Of a stretch of DNA of 64,000 bases, positions 11,501-22,561 are shown piece by piece. The stretch comes from Owenia fusiformis (taxonomy: Eukaryota; Annelida; Polychaeta; Sabellida; Oweniidae). The stretch is from assembly GCA_903813345.2 (NCBI GenBank), contig CAIIXF020000005.1:33361375-33425374 (forward strand). Direction: 5' to 3'. The position numbers were made by a program, and so were the translations under genes. The notes beneath the pieces are model-generated. The model was not told the DNA's origin and did no database searches. It saw only the letters and a program-made list of their open reading frames with translations. The stretch's first letter is position 1; every line of letters starts with the position of its first letter.

Positions 11501-12772
11501 TAGTGCTAGCTTTTTCCCGATTTTGTCTATTGAAGCTAATGATTACATCATAATAAATTTAAATCAAATTAGTAAAGCTAGGATGTTCAAACTTTCCCAA
11601 AATATACTTCATTGAATTATCTACAACTTGGTATAATAACTTTAACAACTTTGATGATGTAAGATAGTATAATTTTATTCTAAAGATAACACGTATGGTA
11701 GAATTAGTGCTAGCTTTCTCCGATTTTGTTTATTAGAGCTGACGATTACATCATAATAAATCAATTGCCCTATGTACAATTTCCTGATATTTTCAGAAAA
11801 GATTTGTTATATCTGTAACTACTGAAAATTTGAAGATCCTACTAGATGCCAATAAAAAGTTATGGGGAAAAAACTTATCAAGGGGGGTCATTTGACCCCC
11901 CCCCTCCCTTAGGGCTTCTAGGTTAACTACAGCCCATTTCACTGTTTTATTGCATCAGTAGAACCCAAAAATAAGAAATCGGGAGACCATTGTGCAATAA
12001 TATATAGAAAAGTATATTCATATTTTACACGAATAACAATTACATAAGCCTGTGCCCTTTTGTAATTTAAAGAATTTCAGTCATGTATATCTTATTGAAA
12101 ATAACATAGCAGAGAAGCATCCAAATATAAGAGGCCACACACCTTATAAGCCAAACTAGAAGCAATCCAAGATATACAAATGTCATTTATGTACAAATGG
12201 AATATACTTTCCCATATGTCATTGCACAATGATCTTTTGATTTCTTTTTTTTGGGGTTTTACTGACGCAATAAAATGAAATGAAATGGACTGTACATTAC
12301 CCGGGTATTACCTCACTGTGGAGTTCCTTGCACTCATCTCTCAGGGTACATATAGATGGGTAATACATGCAACCTCCTGTGGCCTGGTTTACGGCTCCTA
12401 GCCCAATGGCGGCTATTGACATCACGCCATTTATGGCGCCGATACGCCCAGCCTCTGGAAGAAAGGCGTTTTTATAGAATCAGGATGATACTTTGGTGTT
12501 TGAAGTTGGAACCTCTTATTACTGTGCCGGCTCCCTTTGCTGAACCAACGTTATGCCCCCTGCCATTTATTCATTACATTGTATGTAATGAACAAATGAA
12601 AGAAGACGGTGTAAAGCTGTCACTATTTCTCGGTTGAAATAATTGGTATATGCACAGGATAAATGTAATTCATCTTCCAGGATAACACATATTTAATGCA
12701 CTTACCCGAATGATGATAATCTAGGAGAAGACACAATGCCAAAAATGTGTAATATTTCCTAGACATTCCCAT
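5485..12772 (-). CDS. Seven-exon gene for a secreted helical protein of 472 aa, family not recognised
   Basis: Spliced model, minus strand: 12772-12706, 12454-12312, 11025-10851, 10691-10377, 7132-6744, 6356-6141, 5598-5485. The exons sum to 1419 bp (473 codons with stop) and the frame stays open across all six junctions, each with GT and AG. Residues 1-22 look like a signal peptide (hydrophobic core TFLALCLLL). Gly/Ala-rich hydrophobic stretches lie at about 27-50, 144-182 and 256-272. Charged helical or coiled-coil segments lie at about 71-125, 275-345 and 364-425. Mature cysteines are C51, C58, C64, C425 and C467. A basic patch (KSAKWSKFGK) precedes the third hydrophobic stretch. I do not recognise the family. 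Hydrophobic glycine-rich segments between long helices occur in apolipoprotein-L-like and alpha-helical membrane-inserting proteins, but that is resemblance in plan only. The model is firm; the function is unknown. Confidence 0.85.
6141..6356 (-). CDS. Exon 6: C-terminal helices
   Basis: The acceptor is TTTCCTAG and the donor is ATG/GTAGGTTT. It encodes residues 364-435, mostly amphipathic helix, with C425 in the motif NFGCVPAEY. Reading through the donor meets a stop within seven codons, so a shorter read-through isoform cannot be excluded. Confidence 0.83.
6744..7132 (-). CDS. Exon 5: third hydrophobic stretch and long helix
   Basis: The acceptor is TATATTTCAG and the donor is GAG/GTAAGTGC. 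It encodes residues 235-363: a basic start, the glycine-rich GKVGGALAGGVLLGVSIYF, then a heptad-like charged helix (KRNELKTARDALRTARDDM). This is the longest exon. Confidence 0.86.
7231..10296 (-). mobile_element. Family B VNTR element in intron 4, interrupted by a second element
   Basis: On the minus strand it begins ATCCCACCGAA with an imperfect palindrome (TTCGAGGGG), followed by a CCGTCCGTCC-type GC tract. Then come several imperfect tandem units of about 110-130 bp (GGCGGCCATTTTGAA, AGCATATGAAATTTGAACC, TTTGAGTTATCAAAGATTA). It ends with TTCGGTGGGAT, the short hairpin ACTCCATGGAGT and GCTG. The units resume in register on either side of 7764-9914, showing that the inner element inserted into this one. 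Confidence 0.7.
7764..9914. mobile_element. TIR element T1 (GGTATCGATATGG ends), inside family B
   Basis: The left end reads AGGAGCGGTATCGATATGG and the right end is its inverse, CCATATCGATACCACTC. The inverted homology continues inward: both arms carry TTTCTCTTAAACCA-like, TCAATATTATAGTTATAC-like and CCGAACCTTGTTGGAACAAAA-like sequence in opposite orientation. Other copies are at 14738-15363 and 52855-56424. There is no transposase frame. The exact ends and target duplication are not resolved. Confidence 0.75.
10377..10691 (-). CDS. Exon 4: second hydrophobic stretch
   Basis: Encodes residues 130-233 plus part of the split codons at either end. It carries a long hydrophobic region around PIFGNLVQIGMFTVLGIDL and GVLQSAAGAIMLGG, then a charged helix. 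The donor is TTAG/GTAAGTAA. The 5' edge is the least certain boundary. CCCAG at 10692 keeps the phase with exon 3. A better polypyrimidine acceptor, CTATTCAG (exon would start at 10707), would break the frame unless exon 3 ended differently. Confidence 0.72.
10851..11025 (-). CDS. Exon 3: charged helical segment
   Basis: The acceptor is TTTATCCAAG and the donor is GATG/GTAAGTAC. It encodes residues 71-128, rich in N, E, K and T and ending in SISISRLTD, and is predicted helical by its residue pattern. Reading on past the donor stays open into the intron, so the donor match and the downstream frame decide this end. Confidence 0.83.
11284..11922. mobile_element. piggyBac-like MITE with TTAA target site, in intron 2
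   Basis: The outermost sequences CCTAGAAGCC and GGCTTCTAGG are inverted and lie directly against TTAA on both sides (11280-11283 and 11923-11926). Just inside are inverted G/C runs around GGGGGGTCAAAAG and TTTGACCCCCCC. The interior is two direct copies of a unit of about 190 bp (GCTAGGATGTTCAA, ATACTTCATT, GAATTAGTGCTAGC). No coding sequence. The TTAA site and short CCC-type ends match piggyBac habits (established knowledge). Confidence 0.75.
12312..12454 (-). CDS. Exon 2: first hydrophobic stretch and cysteine cluster
   Basis: The acceptor follows a TTTCTTCCAG tract and the donor is GAG/GTAATACC. It encodes residues 24-70: the Gly/Ala-rich segment GRIGAINGVMSIAAIGLGAV, then three cysteines within 14 residues (C51, C58, C64). 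An AG two bases further in could serve as an alternative acceptor but would break the frame. Confidence 0.83.
12706..12772 (-). CDS. Exon 1: start codon and signal peptide
   Basis: Begins MGMSRKYYTFLALC and ends after one base of codon 23. The donor is GTAAGTGC. A second in-frame ATG lies at codon 3; the first was chosen because it is the upstream-most start and leaves a normal n-region. Intron 1 is 251 bp. Confidence 0.85.
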
Positions 12773-13022
12773 AGTTGGTCGTTGGATCCTTACTGCGTGT
12801 GTGTATTTTACCCAGGAGTTTAGCCAACTGTGTCCGTTTTATGTTTATATATAGTGCTAATACCACTCAACGAATTACTGAGTTTATTTCAGTGCTACAG
12901 GCTCATTCATTGTAGAAATAAGTTTCAACCGCGAACCATGTTGTGGTAGCACATGAGTGAGTCTTACGTTCACAGAGTTAACAAAGCGTGTTCAAAATGT
13001 ATAAACATTCAAATATCTATAC
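12773..13022. other. Upstream region of the seven-exon gene
   Basis: Beyond the TATA box I see no recognised element. The next insertion begins at 13023. Confidence 0.4.
12844..12853 (-). promoter_or_regulatory. Probable TATA box of the seven-exon gene
   Basis: On the minus strand this reads TATATATAAA, about 70 bp upstream of the ATG at 12772. With usual TATA-to-start spacing, transcription would begin near 12815-12820 and leave a short 5' UTR of about 45 nt. Confidence 0.5.
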
Positions 13023-13530
13023 CACCCTAGGTATACGCAGCTAACGAAAATTGACCGGTACGGGTCAAAAGCTGGACCGGTACGGGTTAACGGTTTTATT
13101 TGAATTTAAAATAGCTATAACTTGCTCAATATTGACTTCCTCGTGTCTAATTTGAAATATATGATGCCTCCCGATGCTTTTAAGTACACCAATTTTTTTA
13201 CAGATTTTTAAACGGACCAAAACTCTCTAAATGCGCATTTATGCTCTTTTCTCTCGAGAACGACTGTCTCATTTTCACGATAACTTTTATTTAGTACTTC
13301 TAACATATAAGATCTATTTTTCCCCATCAAGGTATGATGTAAATGACATGCTATTTACATCTTGTGAGTTTCAATGACGCGCGTTTGATTTTATAAAAAA
13401 TGCCAAACTTTGTGACAAAGAATTTCATCCTGCTTGCAGCGAGAAGACGGACCGGTTCGGGGCAATCTCCTTGCAGCGAGAAGACGGACCCGTACCGGTC
13501 AATTTTCGTTAGCTGCGAATACCAAGGGTG
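13023..13530. mobile_element. 508-bp MITE with about 44-bp TIRs and TSD TATAC
   Basis: A stretch starting CGCAGCTAACGAAAATTGAC matches the right end inverted without mismatch over 31 bp. Allowing two mismatches, the match extends outward to CACCC/GGGTG. It is flanked by the direct repeat TATAC (13018-13022 and 13531-13535). ACCGGTACGGG motifs recur inside each arm. No transposase; open frames running through the ends are artefacts. Confidence 0.85.
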
Positions 13531-13626
13531 TATACGCACGACGCGCAAAAATAGAGAGGTGAGCTTGCGAGGTTTTTCACAACAGAGCCGTGAACACAGA
13601 GCCAATGAATTAATACAGTAATGTAT

Positions 13627-14000
13627 CGGGTGTCCCAAAAAATGAGACACTTTTTGACAAGTAAATTCTCAGCAAAAGTTAAACCAAATTTACTGAATAT
13701 TCGTACAAAGTAGCCCATGAGTATTGTTACCAAAGTACAAAAATATGAAAAAGATCAGGTAAATGTAATGTGAGCACGAAGAAATTCAAGATAGCATGTC
13801 AAAAGATCCCGTACCGGAGCAACGCAACGAGAACTTCGTAACGTTTGTTCCAAAATATGGGAAGCAGTTTGACAAGTATTTTTTCAGCAAAAAATGAGCC
13901 AAATTCTTTGAAAACTACTTGAGGCATTAGGCATTAAGCAATCAAATGACTATATTGCAACAGTATAAAAATAGAAACATATGTACTTATCTTACCTTTT
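13627..14000. repeat. Two diverged direct copies of a mariner-end-like sequence
   Basis: A segment starting GGTGTCCCAAAAAATGAGAC and running through TTTTTGACAAGTAAATTCTC recurs about 215 bp downstream as GTTCCAAAATATGGGA...TTTGACAAGTATTTTTTC, with similar downstream sequence in both. GGTGTCCCAAAAA resembles mariner/Tc1 termini, and a TA precedes it. No complete element or transposase is visible. Confidence 0.45.
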
Positions 14001-14737
14001 GTAGGCGAGAAGACATAATCTTGATAAACGTCATTATATATTCAAAATTCAGTCAAAAATGGTGTCATATTTGGAATCTACATCTAGAAATGTGGTTTTG
14101 AAAAGAGTTTATCAACTTTGAAAATTTCATTTCCCCATAGACCCCACTTTGTAAAATCACAAAAAGTGAAATATCTTTTCTTTTGTTGGGCAGATAACAT
14201 TTTCTTTTACTGGACATATTTCAATTTGTATAACTATCATATACATAGGGTAATATAAAAAGTGAACCACTAAAGCTGATGATTATTCAAGTTGAAGGGA
14301 ACTTGGTAATATCCTGCCATGTTATTACCCCCAAATTAGCCACCTGGTGGCGAAATTGGTAACTACCTACTTGCATCTGAGTAACTGAGCTTGTCTAATC
14401 ATGTCTTGACAAAGCGTTTACGCTAATTTCATTAGGCCAACTTATAATCCTCAAAAGTTACATAAATATGCAACAATTTATATCTGTTGTTTTCTATAAG
14501 ATAATCATTTGTAAGAAAGATGTCTCTTTACCATGGACGTATATTATCAGTCTAACAAAATTATTTCCCATGTTTTGGATTGTTGAGATCGTGCGTCACC
14601 AACATTTTTTCCAATTTCCACACTCATATCGTTCCATCAGACTGTTCCATCGACTGAAGTTCTAAATTAGGAACGGAAGGAAATGAGATTTTAGTATGCA
14701 AACAGAAAAGTGACCAAAATCAAAAATCCACATGATG

Positions 14738-15363
14738 AAAGGATTGGTATCGATATGGAGAACTTTTTTTCTTAAACCAGCCATCAAAACATTCTGAAAA
14801 GTTTACACATCGTCAATTTAATGATCATCTTTTGAATGGTAACAATATAATTTGAAAAATATTTATATACTTTTCTCTATATTCTTTTAAAAACACATCA
14901 GAAACTTCTTTTGTTCTTGGTATCATATGTTCGGAATGAAATGAAACATCTATGCGAACCTCATTGGAACAAAACGACATAAACACAGTCGTGTTTAGGT
15001 CTCTCAATATTGTAATTGTACAAAGGAAACTATGGTTGATTTAAAAAAAGTATCTTGTTAATGATTTCCTTTGTATAACTATAATAGTGAGGTCCAAGAA
15101 AATGTTGTATACGCTATTTTGTTCTAACAAGGTTCGGAAAGATATTTTATTTCATTATCAAGAATTGGAATAAAGGAACAAAAAACAATTGCACTAAAAT
15201 GAAAAATGTTAAACAAAAACAGTTATATAAAATATAAATGATTAAATTGTTGTCAATCAGTCAACATTACATAAAGGACTGTGTTTTTTACAGAATGTTT
15301 TCAATAATTAGTTTTGGAAAAAACATTGTTGAATTCAGTTCACCATATCGATACCTATCCTTT
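14738..15363. mobile_element. TIR element T3, compact foldback copy of the T family
   Basis: The ends are AAAGGATTGGTATCGATATGG-like and its inverse. The two arms (about 14738-15050 and 15060-15363) are diverged inverted copies meeting near the centre, carrying the same motifs as T1 (ATTCCGAACATATGATACC-like, CGAACCTCATTGGAACAAAA-like, TCTCAATATTGTAATTGTAC-like). The whole 626 bp could fold into one long hairpin. No coding sequence. Confidence 0.75.
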
Positions 15364-17394
15364 AAGATCGGAAAAACGAACAAACAAAATATTAATTATC
15401 CATTATTTCATACTTAAGAGAAAGAAATTCATTGATCAGCCAATAAATCATCCATCTACTCTCGTTTCAACTAAAGAGAATTTTACAAATATGGTACCAA
15501 CCCGTTCAAAATGTTTTCCGACGGGCCGTAGGAGAAAAGAAATATAGAAGCCAACTAGAAACGAACAAACCAATCAAATGAATGTTTTGCATAATGAGAG
15601 AATCATAGATACACCGCCTCCATAAAGTTTGGCAATCAGGTATTTCATTTTAAAGCGTTTATAAAGTGCGCGTATATTTTAATTGTACCTTTGTTTCTTT
15701 GGCTCATAAGACTGGATGAGAAATTTATGAATCTGTTATATCGCTAAACATATATTTTATGGTATTATATGGTCCGATAATGGACATCAGGTTTCCAACA
15801 TTTTGGAGGGGAGTGTAAGATTTAGTCAACTAGTCTCTCAATGAAGCACCATACACTCTTGATTTGCACCATCATCAATTTGACTTCATATTAATCATAG
15901 TGATAGAAAACGTGTGTTGTTACTGCTGCTCGATTGACCAATTCATGTTAATTCTATGAAATATTTCCATAAACTGGCGATATTTTCATTAACAGAGTGG
16001 GTTTTAATTAAGGCATCGCGAGAAAACTGTCATCAATTGTTGAGATATTATGGTGGATTCATAAATAAACTATAAGACATGGTAAAATTATAACAGAGGC
16101 AAACCAAACAAAAGTATGGTTCGCTACGCTCACGCACCTACTATTACAACGTGTCGTAATAAAACGCGCATGTCAAACATTGCAAAATGGTTGGAATATT
16201 TATGATTGAATTGATGGGTGGTAAAGTAAAAGTGAAATTAACATTCAACATTGTTTCTCATTGCAATGGTTAAAACGAATTGAAACATCGATTATCATTA
16301 TTACACGGACGGACGGACTCGTTCTCTACCCCCCCCCCCCAACTTCATTCGATGACACAAACATTCCAGTCTTGTTATTTTATCTTGATGGTTTGTGGAA
16401 TCAAATAGTCAGATTAAAAAGAAAACCCAGGATAATAGCTTGTGTGTTTCCAGAGTAAATCGTTCAAATACGTGTGCTAAAATGAAATACAATACGACTT
16501 TATTGCTTTTTATAATCCCCTATTTTTACTCTTCGTAATACCCCTCAAAATTCTATACTAAGGTGCTGTATTTGATCAGAATAGAGTTTAAGTAATCCTC
16601 TTCCCAGACGCGTGGCTTTGTCTTGCTCACGTCATCATTGCTTTCAAGGTACCACAGTTTCATTTTTCTAATCAGCTGATACGCAGGCCAGCTGCGCGCT
16701 ACACTAAATAAGAAAATTTAATTTTCAAATCACGCTTGAATTTCCCGGGGAATCGTCTAACGAGACTCCGCGAGATTTCTCGAGAGAGCTCTCTCTTTTG
16801 GAGGCATGACCCACCCCATACAAGGAACTAATGTCGTGCCATTTTAGTTTCAAAAACGAGTCTTTTCTCGACATTTTGGTGTATAGAACATTATTTTTCT
16901 TCGACGGGAAATAAGTTTTTAGAAGGCTCAAAGAAGGCTGGTACGTTTTGAGTGATAGATTTAGGGTAAGTCTGCAAAAGCGTATCACAACCGGGCCATT
17001 AAAGATTGGGGCTGAATTTTGACTTGATTTTCTTCAAAATAAATCGTATTTTTTGTAATTTAAAACAGAATTAATGTTCCCCCGGTCAATGTAGCGATAT
17101 TTAACAAATAATCGGAGGTAACCCAACTTCCGGTTTCAGGAATTATCGAATATTTCTAGGAAATATATGAAAAATAATGATGAATTCCATCATAATTTTT
17201 TTTTATTTGTGTTTATTTTAGGTGTAACACTGTCTTGGGGCGATTAATGTTGACTTATAGCTGGTTACTGATATCGACTACATTTTGAAGGTAATTTTTT
17301 GTAAAATCTCATCAGTAGTAATGTGTGCACCCAGTGTAGACTCTTTGAATTGTATCAAGCCTTACCTGTATCATGTCACAGTTATTCATTTTTT
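15364..17394. other. Gene-free DNA
   Basis: No convincing exon. It contains a C-run near 16329 and a stretch at about 16980-17005 (AAAGCGTATCACAACCGGGC) that recurs at about 51017. Open frames here lack splice support and recognisable content. Confidence 0.4.
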
Positions 17395-17647
17395 AGACTC
17401 CAGATGAAAATCTGGAGTCTATTGCTTTCGTCAGTTTTCTTTATTATTAGACTCCAGATGAAAATCTGGAGTCTATTGCTTTCGTCAGTTTTCTTTATTA
17501 TTATTAGACTCCAGATGAAAATCTGGAGTCTATTGCTTTCGTCAGTTTTCTTTATTATTATTATTAGACTCCAGATGAAAATCTGGAGTCTATTGCTTTT
17601 GCCAGTTTTCTTATTATTATTAGACTCCAGATGAAAATCTGGAGTCT
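17395..17647 (+). repeat. Five stacked family D 5' ends
   Basis: Five copies of the 11-bp-stem palindrome with a GAAA loop start at 17395, 17449, 17506, 17566 and 17622. Each is followed by ATTGCTTT(C/T)G(T/C)CAGTTTTCTT and a TTA tract of differing length. The first three spacings are 54, 57 and 60 bp, growing by one TTA each time. The open frame across them (repeats of RLQMKIWSLLLSSVF) is a by-product. Confidence 0.9.
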
Positions 17648-19897
17648 ATTGCTTTTGCCAGTTTTCTTTATTATTATTCTTTCAGAATCTTCCTCCTTCC
17701 CAGATTTCTCACCAACTAGAAGAGCTTACTTTAAGCTGCTTACATGATTAACTAGGGAATGTATCTGGGATGATGGGAAATTAGGTCAAATTTTTATCTA
17801 GGTCAAAGGTCAAGAACTAGGTCAAATCCAGTACTTTGTCACTTTTTCCCATTATCTCGGTCGTCCTTCAATATTTTTGATCCTGGTTTTTTTCATTGTG
17901 TTCCTCATAAAAAAGTAGAAAACCTAGGGTCGATTTAGTTTTTTGGTATCTCAAACCGATTTCGAGATATCAGTGTCCGAAAACGAGGTCCAAAAAAGAT
18001 TTCACCGAATCCAATGTCCGGGATATCAGTCTTATAGGAAATTTTCTCAGGATTCCGAATCTGAAAACCAAATTTCGATCTGACTTCCGGTTCAGAAGTT
18101 ATGGCGTTTTGAAAATTCAAAAATCGCTAAATTTGGTGCCCCATGTTAATTCAATGGGAAAAAATATTTTTTTGAAGTGTAAAATACGAGATATAGACTA
18201 AGCACAGCTAAACATAATGGAAGCCCATAAAAGAAAGGGACCACAAGACCTTCTTTTCATAAAAATTTGGACACCAAAATGCCTAGGTCAAAATCTAGGT
18301 CAAATTCAAAGTTTTTCCTTATTTCTGCGATTCTGACACTACAGATTAATTATATTCTTCGAAAATTTGTATACATGTAGCCAAGAGTGTGCTAATAGTG
18401 TTAGCCTTTTGCCGTCAGAAAGTATTTTGACCCACTTTTGAGAGATGGTGTCCGAAAAGTAGGTCAAACTAAAAAGTTCTCGAAATTTAACGTATGAGTT
18501 ATGAATTAGGGGTAGAATTTTATCAGGAATCTGAATCTGCAAACCAAATTTTGATTCGACCTCCTGTTCGGAAGTTATGGCGTTTTGAAAGCTCAAAAAT
18601 CGCTAAATTTGCTGCCCCATGTTATGTCAATGGGAAAAAAGATTTTTTTGAAGTGTAAAATACGAGATATAAACTGAGTACAGCTTAATATAATGAAAGC
18701 CTATTAAAGAAGGGGACCTCGAAGGCTACTTAGCTTCAAAATTTGGACACCAAAATCCCTAGGTTAAAATCTAGGTCAAATTCATAGTTTTTCCTTATTT
18801 TTGCGATTCTGACACTATATTCAAATGATTTGCTTTAAAATTTTGTATACAGGTAGCAAAGAGTATGCTCATAGTGTTAGCCTTTTGCCGTCAAAAAGTA
18901 TTTTGACCCACTTTTGAGATATGGTGTCCGAAAAGTAGGTCAAAATAAAAACTATCCAAATTTAATGTGTGAGTTATGAATTAAAGGTAAAATTTTCTCA
19001 GGAATCCAAATCTGCAAACCAAATTTCGATCCGACTTCTTGTTCTGAAGTTATGGCGTTTTGAAATCTCAAAAATCGCTAAATTTGGTGCCCCATGTTAA
19101 ATCGATGGGACCGAATAATTTTTTGAAGTGTAAAAATACGAGATATAGAATGAGTACAGCTAAACATAATGAAAGCCCATAAAAGAAGGGGACCTCAAAA
19201 GCTACTTTCCTTCAAAATTTGGACACCAAAATACCTAGTTCAAAATCTAGGTCAAATTCTTAGTTTTTTCTTATTGTTGCAATTCGGACACTACACTTCA
19301 ATGATATTCCTCGAAATTTTGTATACATGTAGCAAAGAGTGTGCTCATAATGTTAACTTGTTGCCGTCAAGAAGTTTTTTGACCCACTTTTGAGATATGG
19401 TGATCGAAATGTATGTCAAAATAAAAAGTTCTCCAAATTTAACGTATGAGTTATGAATTAGGGGTAGAATTTCCTAAGGAATCCGGATCTGAAATTAAAA
19501 TTGCAATCCGACTAAGATTCTAAGCCATTTTGAAGTTTGAAATTCGCACTTGCCAGTATTCACGATGCAGATTGATCAAATAAACTTTCAAAAATTCCTA
19601 CATACCCTACTTTACCTCCCTACCTACTCAGCTACTTATTTGACTACTTACTCAATTGCTTAATTAGTTATTACTTACTTAGCTACTTACTCAGCTACTA
19701 ACTCAGGTACTTACTCAGCTACTTACTCAGCTACCTACTCAGCTTTTTACCCAGTTACTTACTCAGCTACCCACTCAACTACTACTAAGGTACTTACTCA
19801 GCTAATTACTCAGTTAATTACTCAGCTCTTTACTGATCTATCTAGGTACAATAAATCTGGAGTCTTAAATTGAACTTGTTCAATTTCACAAATCTAG
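17648..19897 (+). mobile_element. Family D body 1
   Basis: Contains the leader, about three 480-bp units (anchor ATCGCTAAATTTG near 18123, 18599 and 19076), a microsatellite (about 19590-19850) and a 3' end with CTAG at 19894-19897. It is followed directly by block E rather than by TTATTATT. Confidence 0.8.
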
Positions 19898-20616
19898 TGA
19901 TTTTTGCTTTCGTATGTGCAAAAAGCAAAAATCCTCCTCACACACGTTCTCACCAACGAGAGATATTTGGATAAATCTACTCATACACGTTGTTAGGGGG
20001 CTAGGCGTAGTTGCTCGGAAATTAGGTCAAATCCTTATCTGGGTCAAAGGTCGAAATCTAGGTCGAAATCTGCATTTCCGCTATTTTGGCCTCTCGAGCC
20101 TCCTTAAGAAGTCAGAATCGGAGGAAAACTAGCTGGTCGGAAAGACAGTTTTCCGAGCATTAAAAAAACAGTGAACCAAATTGAAATCCGACCATTAGTT
20201 ATCGAGATATACGCGTTTGAAGTTCGCGTACGGGCCACCGTTGCCGTATATCTAGACGACACCTGGTATACACTTGGTATACGTATCTCTGCGAACAACA
20301 GACATTTGAAAGAAAATAGGCCCGAACGATGACTAGAGCATTTCTAAAACAACGATTCCCTTCGTCAAACTAACGATTGCGGAATGTAGAACGACACGTA
20401 CGCTGCTCGAATCTACGTCGAAAGCTCTATATAAACGTCTGGAAGGCCTATTTTTTGAAGGACTATTTTTTGACCTCGACGGATCCGCGAAGCACGAGCC
20501 AGGCATTCTCCCCAACTACCTCCCTAGATTCCCCGACCTTTAATCGACCATTATAGGCCCTCAGAGCGTCCGTAGAGCCATCAGCCTCTATACGCGTATG
20601 GGCAAATCCTATTATT
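19898..20616 (+). repeat. Block E, copy 1 (719 bp)
   Basis: Starts TGATTTTTGCTTT, with a palindrome GATTTTTGCTTT / AAAGCAAAAATC. It then contains a leader related to family D (AAATTAGGTCAAATCCTTATCTGGGTCAAAGGTCGAAATC, seen in parts) and finally a more GC-rich stretch with many CpG, ending CCTATTATT just before a family D 5' end. It appears identical by eye to 22562-23280. It looks like the 5' part of a sister subfamily into which family D inserted. The open frames inside are duplicated with the DNA and show no known domain. Confidence 0.8.
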
Positions 20617-22561
20617 AGACTCCAGATTGAAAATCTGGAGTCTATTGTTTTTGCCTGTTTTCTTTATTATTCTTTCTTTTTTCTTCCTCCTCACCAAAAT
20701 TCTCGTCAACTATAACAGCTTACTTAATCCAACTTACATGGTTAACTAAAGACTGTATCCGGCTTTCTGGGAAATTAGGTCAAATTTTTATCTAGGTCAA
20801 AGGTCAAGAACTAGGTCAAATCCAGTACTTTGTCACTTTTTCCCATTATCTCGGTCGTCCTTCAATATTTTTGATCCGGGTTTTTTTCATTGTGTTCCTC
20901 ATAAAAAAGTAGAAAACCTAGGGTCGATTTAGTTTTTTGGTATCTCAAACCGATTTCGAGATATCAGTGTCCGAATACGAGGTCCAAATAAAAATTCTCC
21001 GAATTCAATGTCCAGGATATCAGTCTTATAGGAAATTTTCTCAGGATTCCGAATCTGAAAACCAAATTTCGATCTGACTTCCGGTTCAGAAGTTATGGCG
21101 TTTTGAAAATTCAAAAATCGCTAAATTTGGTGCCCCATGTTAATTCAATGGTAAAAAATATTTTTTTGAAGTGTAAAATACGAGATATAGACTAAGCACA
21201 GCTAAACATAATGGAAGCCCATAAAAGAAAGGGACCACAAGACCTTCTTTTCATAAAAATTTGGACACAAAAATGCCTAGGTCAAAATCTAGGTCAAATT
21301 CAAAGTTTTTCCTTATTTTTGCGATTCTGACACTACAGATTAATTATATTCTTCAAAATTTTGTATACATGTAGCCAAGAGTGTGCTAATAGTGTTAGCC
21401 TTTTGCCGTCAGAAAGTATTTTGATCCACTTTTGAGATATGGTGTCCGAAAAGTAGGTCAAACTAAAAAATTCTCCAAATTTAACGTATGAGTTATGAAT
21501 TAAGGGTAGAATTTTCTCAGGAATCCAAATCTGCAATCCAAATTTCAATCCGACTTTTGGTTCGAAAGTTATGTCGTTTTGAAAGCTCAAAAATCGCTAA
21601 ATTTGGTGTCCCATGTTATGGCAAGGGGAAAAAAGATTTTTTTGAAGTGTAAAATACGAGATATAGACTGAGTACAGCTTTACATAATGAAAGCCTATAA
21701 AAGAAAGGGACCTCAAAAGCTAGCTAGCTTCACAATTTGGACACCAAAATGCCTAGGTCAAAATCTAGGTCAAATTTATAGTTTTAACTTATTTTTGCGA
21801 TTTTGACACTACACATTAATTATTTGCTTCAAAATTTTGTATACAGGTAGCAAAGAGTGTGCTAATAGTGTTAGCCTTTTGCCGTCAGAAAGTATTTTGA
21901 CCCACTTTTGAGATATAGTGTCCGAAAAGTAGGTCAACATGAAAGTTTCTCCAAATTTAACGTATGAGTTATGAATTAAGGGTAGAATTTTCCCAGGAAT
22001 CCGAATCTGCAAATCAAATTTCAATCCGACACCCGGTTTGGAAGTAATGGCGTTTTGAAAAATTAAAAAATTGGTATTTTGATATCCCATGTTATGTCAA
22101 TTATCTTTGTCACTATTCGTCGTTATTCCTTTATCTTTTTTTCATCATGTAGCTTAAAGACAGTCCTTTCATTATTGTAACTGTCTTTTTGATTACTCAT
22201 ACCGATTTTGAGGAATGGCGTTCGGAAATTAGGTCAACACAAAAAGTTCTCAAAATTTAATGTATGAGTTATGACACAAACGTAGAATTTTCTCAGAAAT
22301 TCGAATCTGCAAACCAAATTTCGACCCAAATTCTGGTTAGATAGTTATAGCTGTTTGAAGTCTCGAAAAGTCGATATTATGATATGATATGCTAAGCCAA
22401 TGGAGACGAAGATAACCTACTTAAGAGTTGTCTAAATGTCTATATTCTAGATGACTCAGCTTATTCTGAATGGCTCAGCTTACAGTATTTTGGATGACTC
22501 AGCTTAAAAAAAGTTTTAAATCTGGAGTCTTAAATTGAACTTGTTCAATTTACATGTCTAG
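20617..22561 (+). mobile_element. Family D copy with 27-bp 5' palindrome
   Basis: Opens with AGACTCCAGATT / AATCTGGAGTCT at 20617-20643 and has about three 480-bp units. The last is diverged and lacks the usual microsatellite; GATGACTCAGCTTA repeats at 22450-22505 take its place. It ends in CTAG at 22558-22561, followed at once by the second block E. Confidence 0.8.

Noticed and set aside
12356-12637. 93-codon plus-strand frame
   Set aside because: It is antisense to exon 2 and its intron flank.
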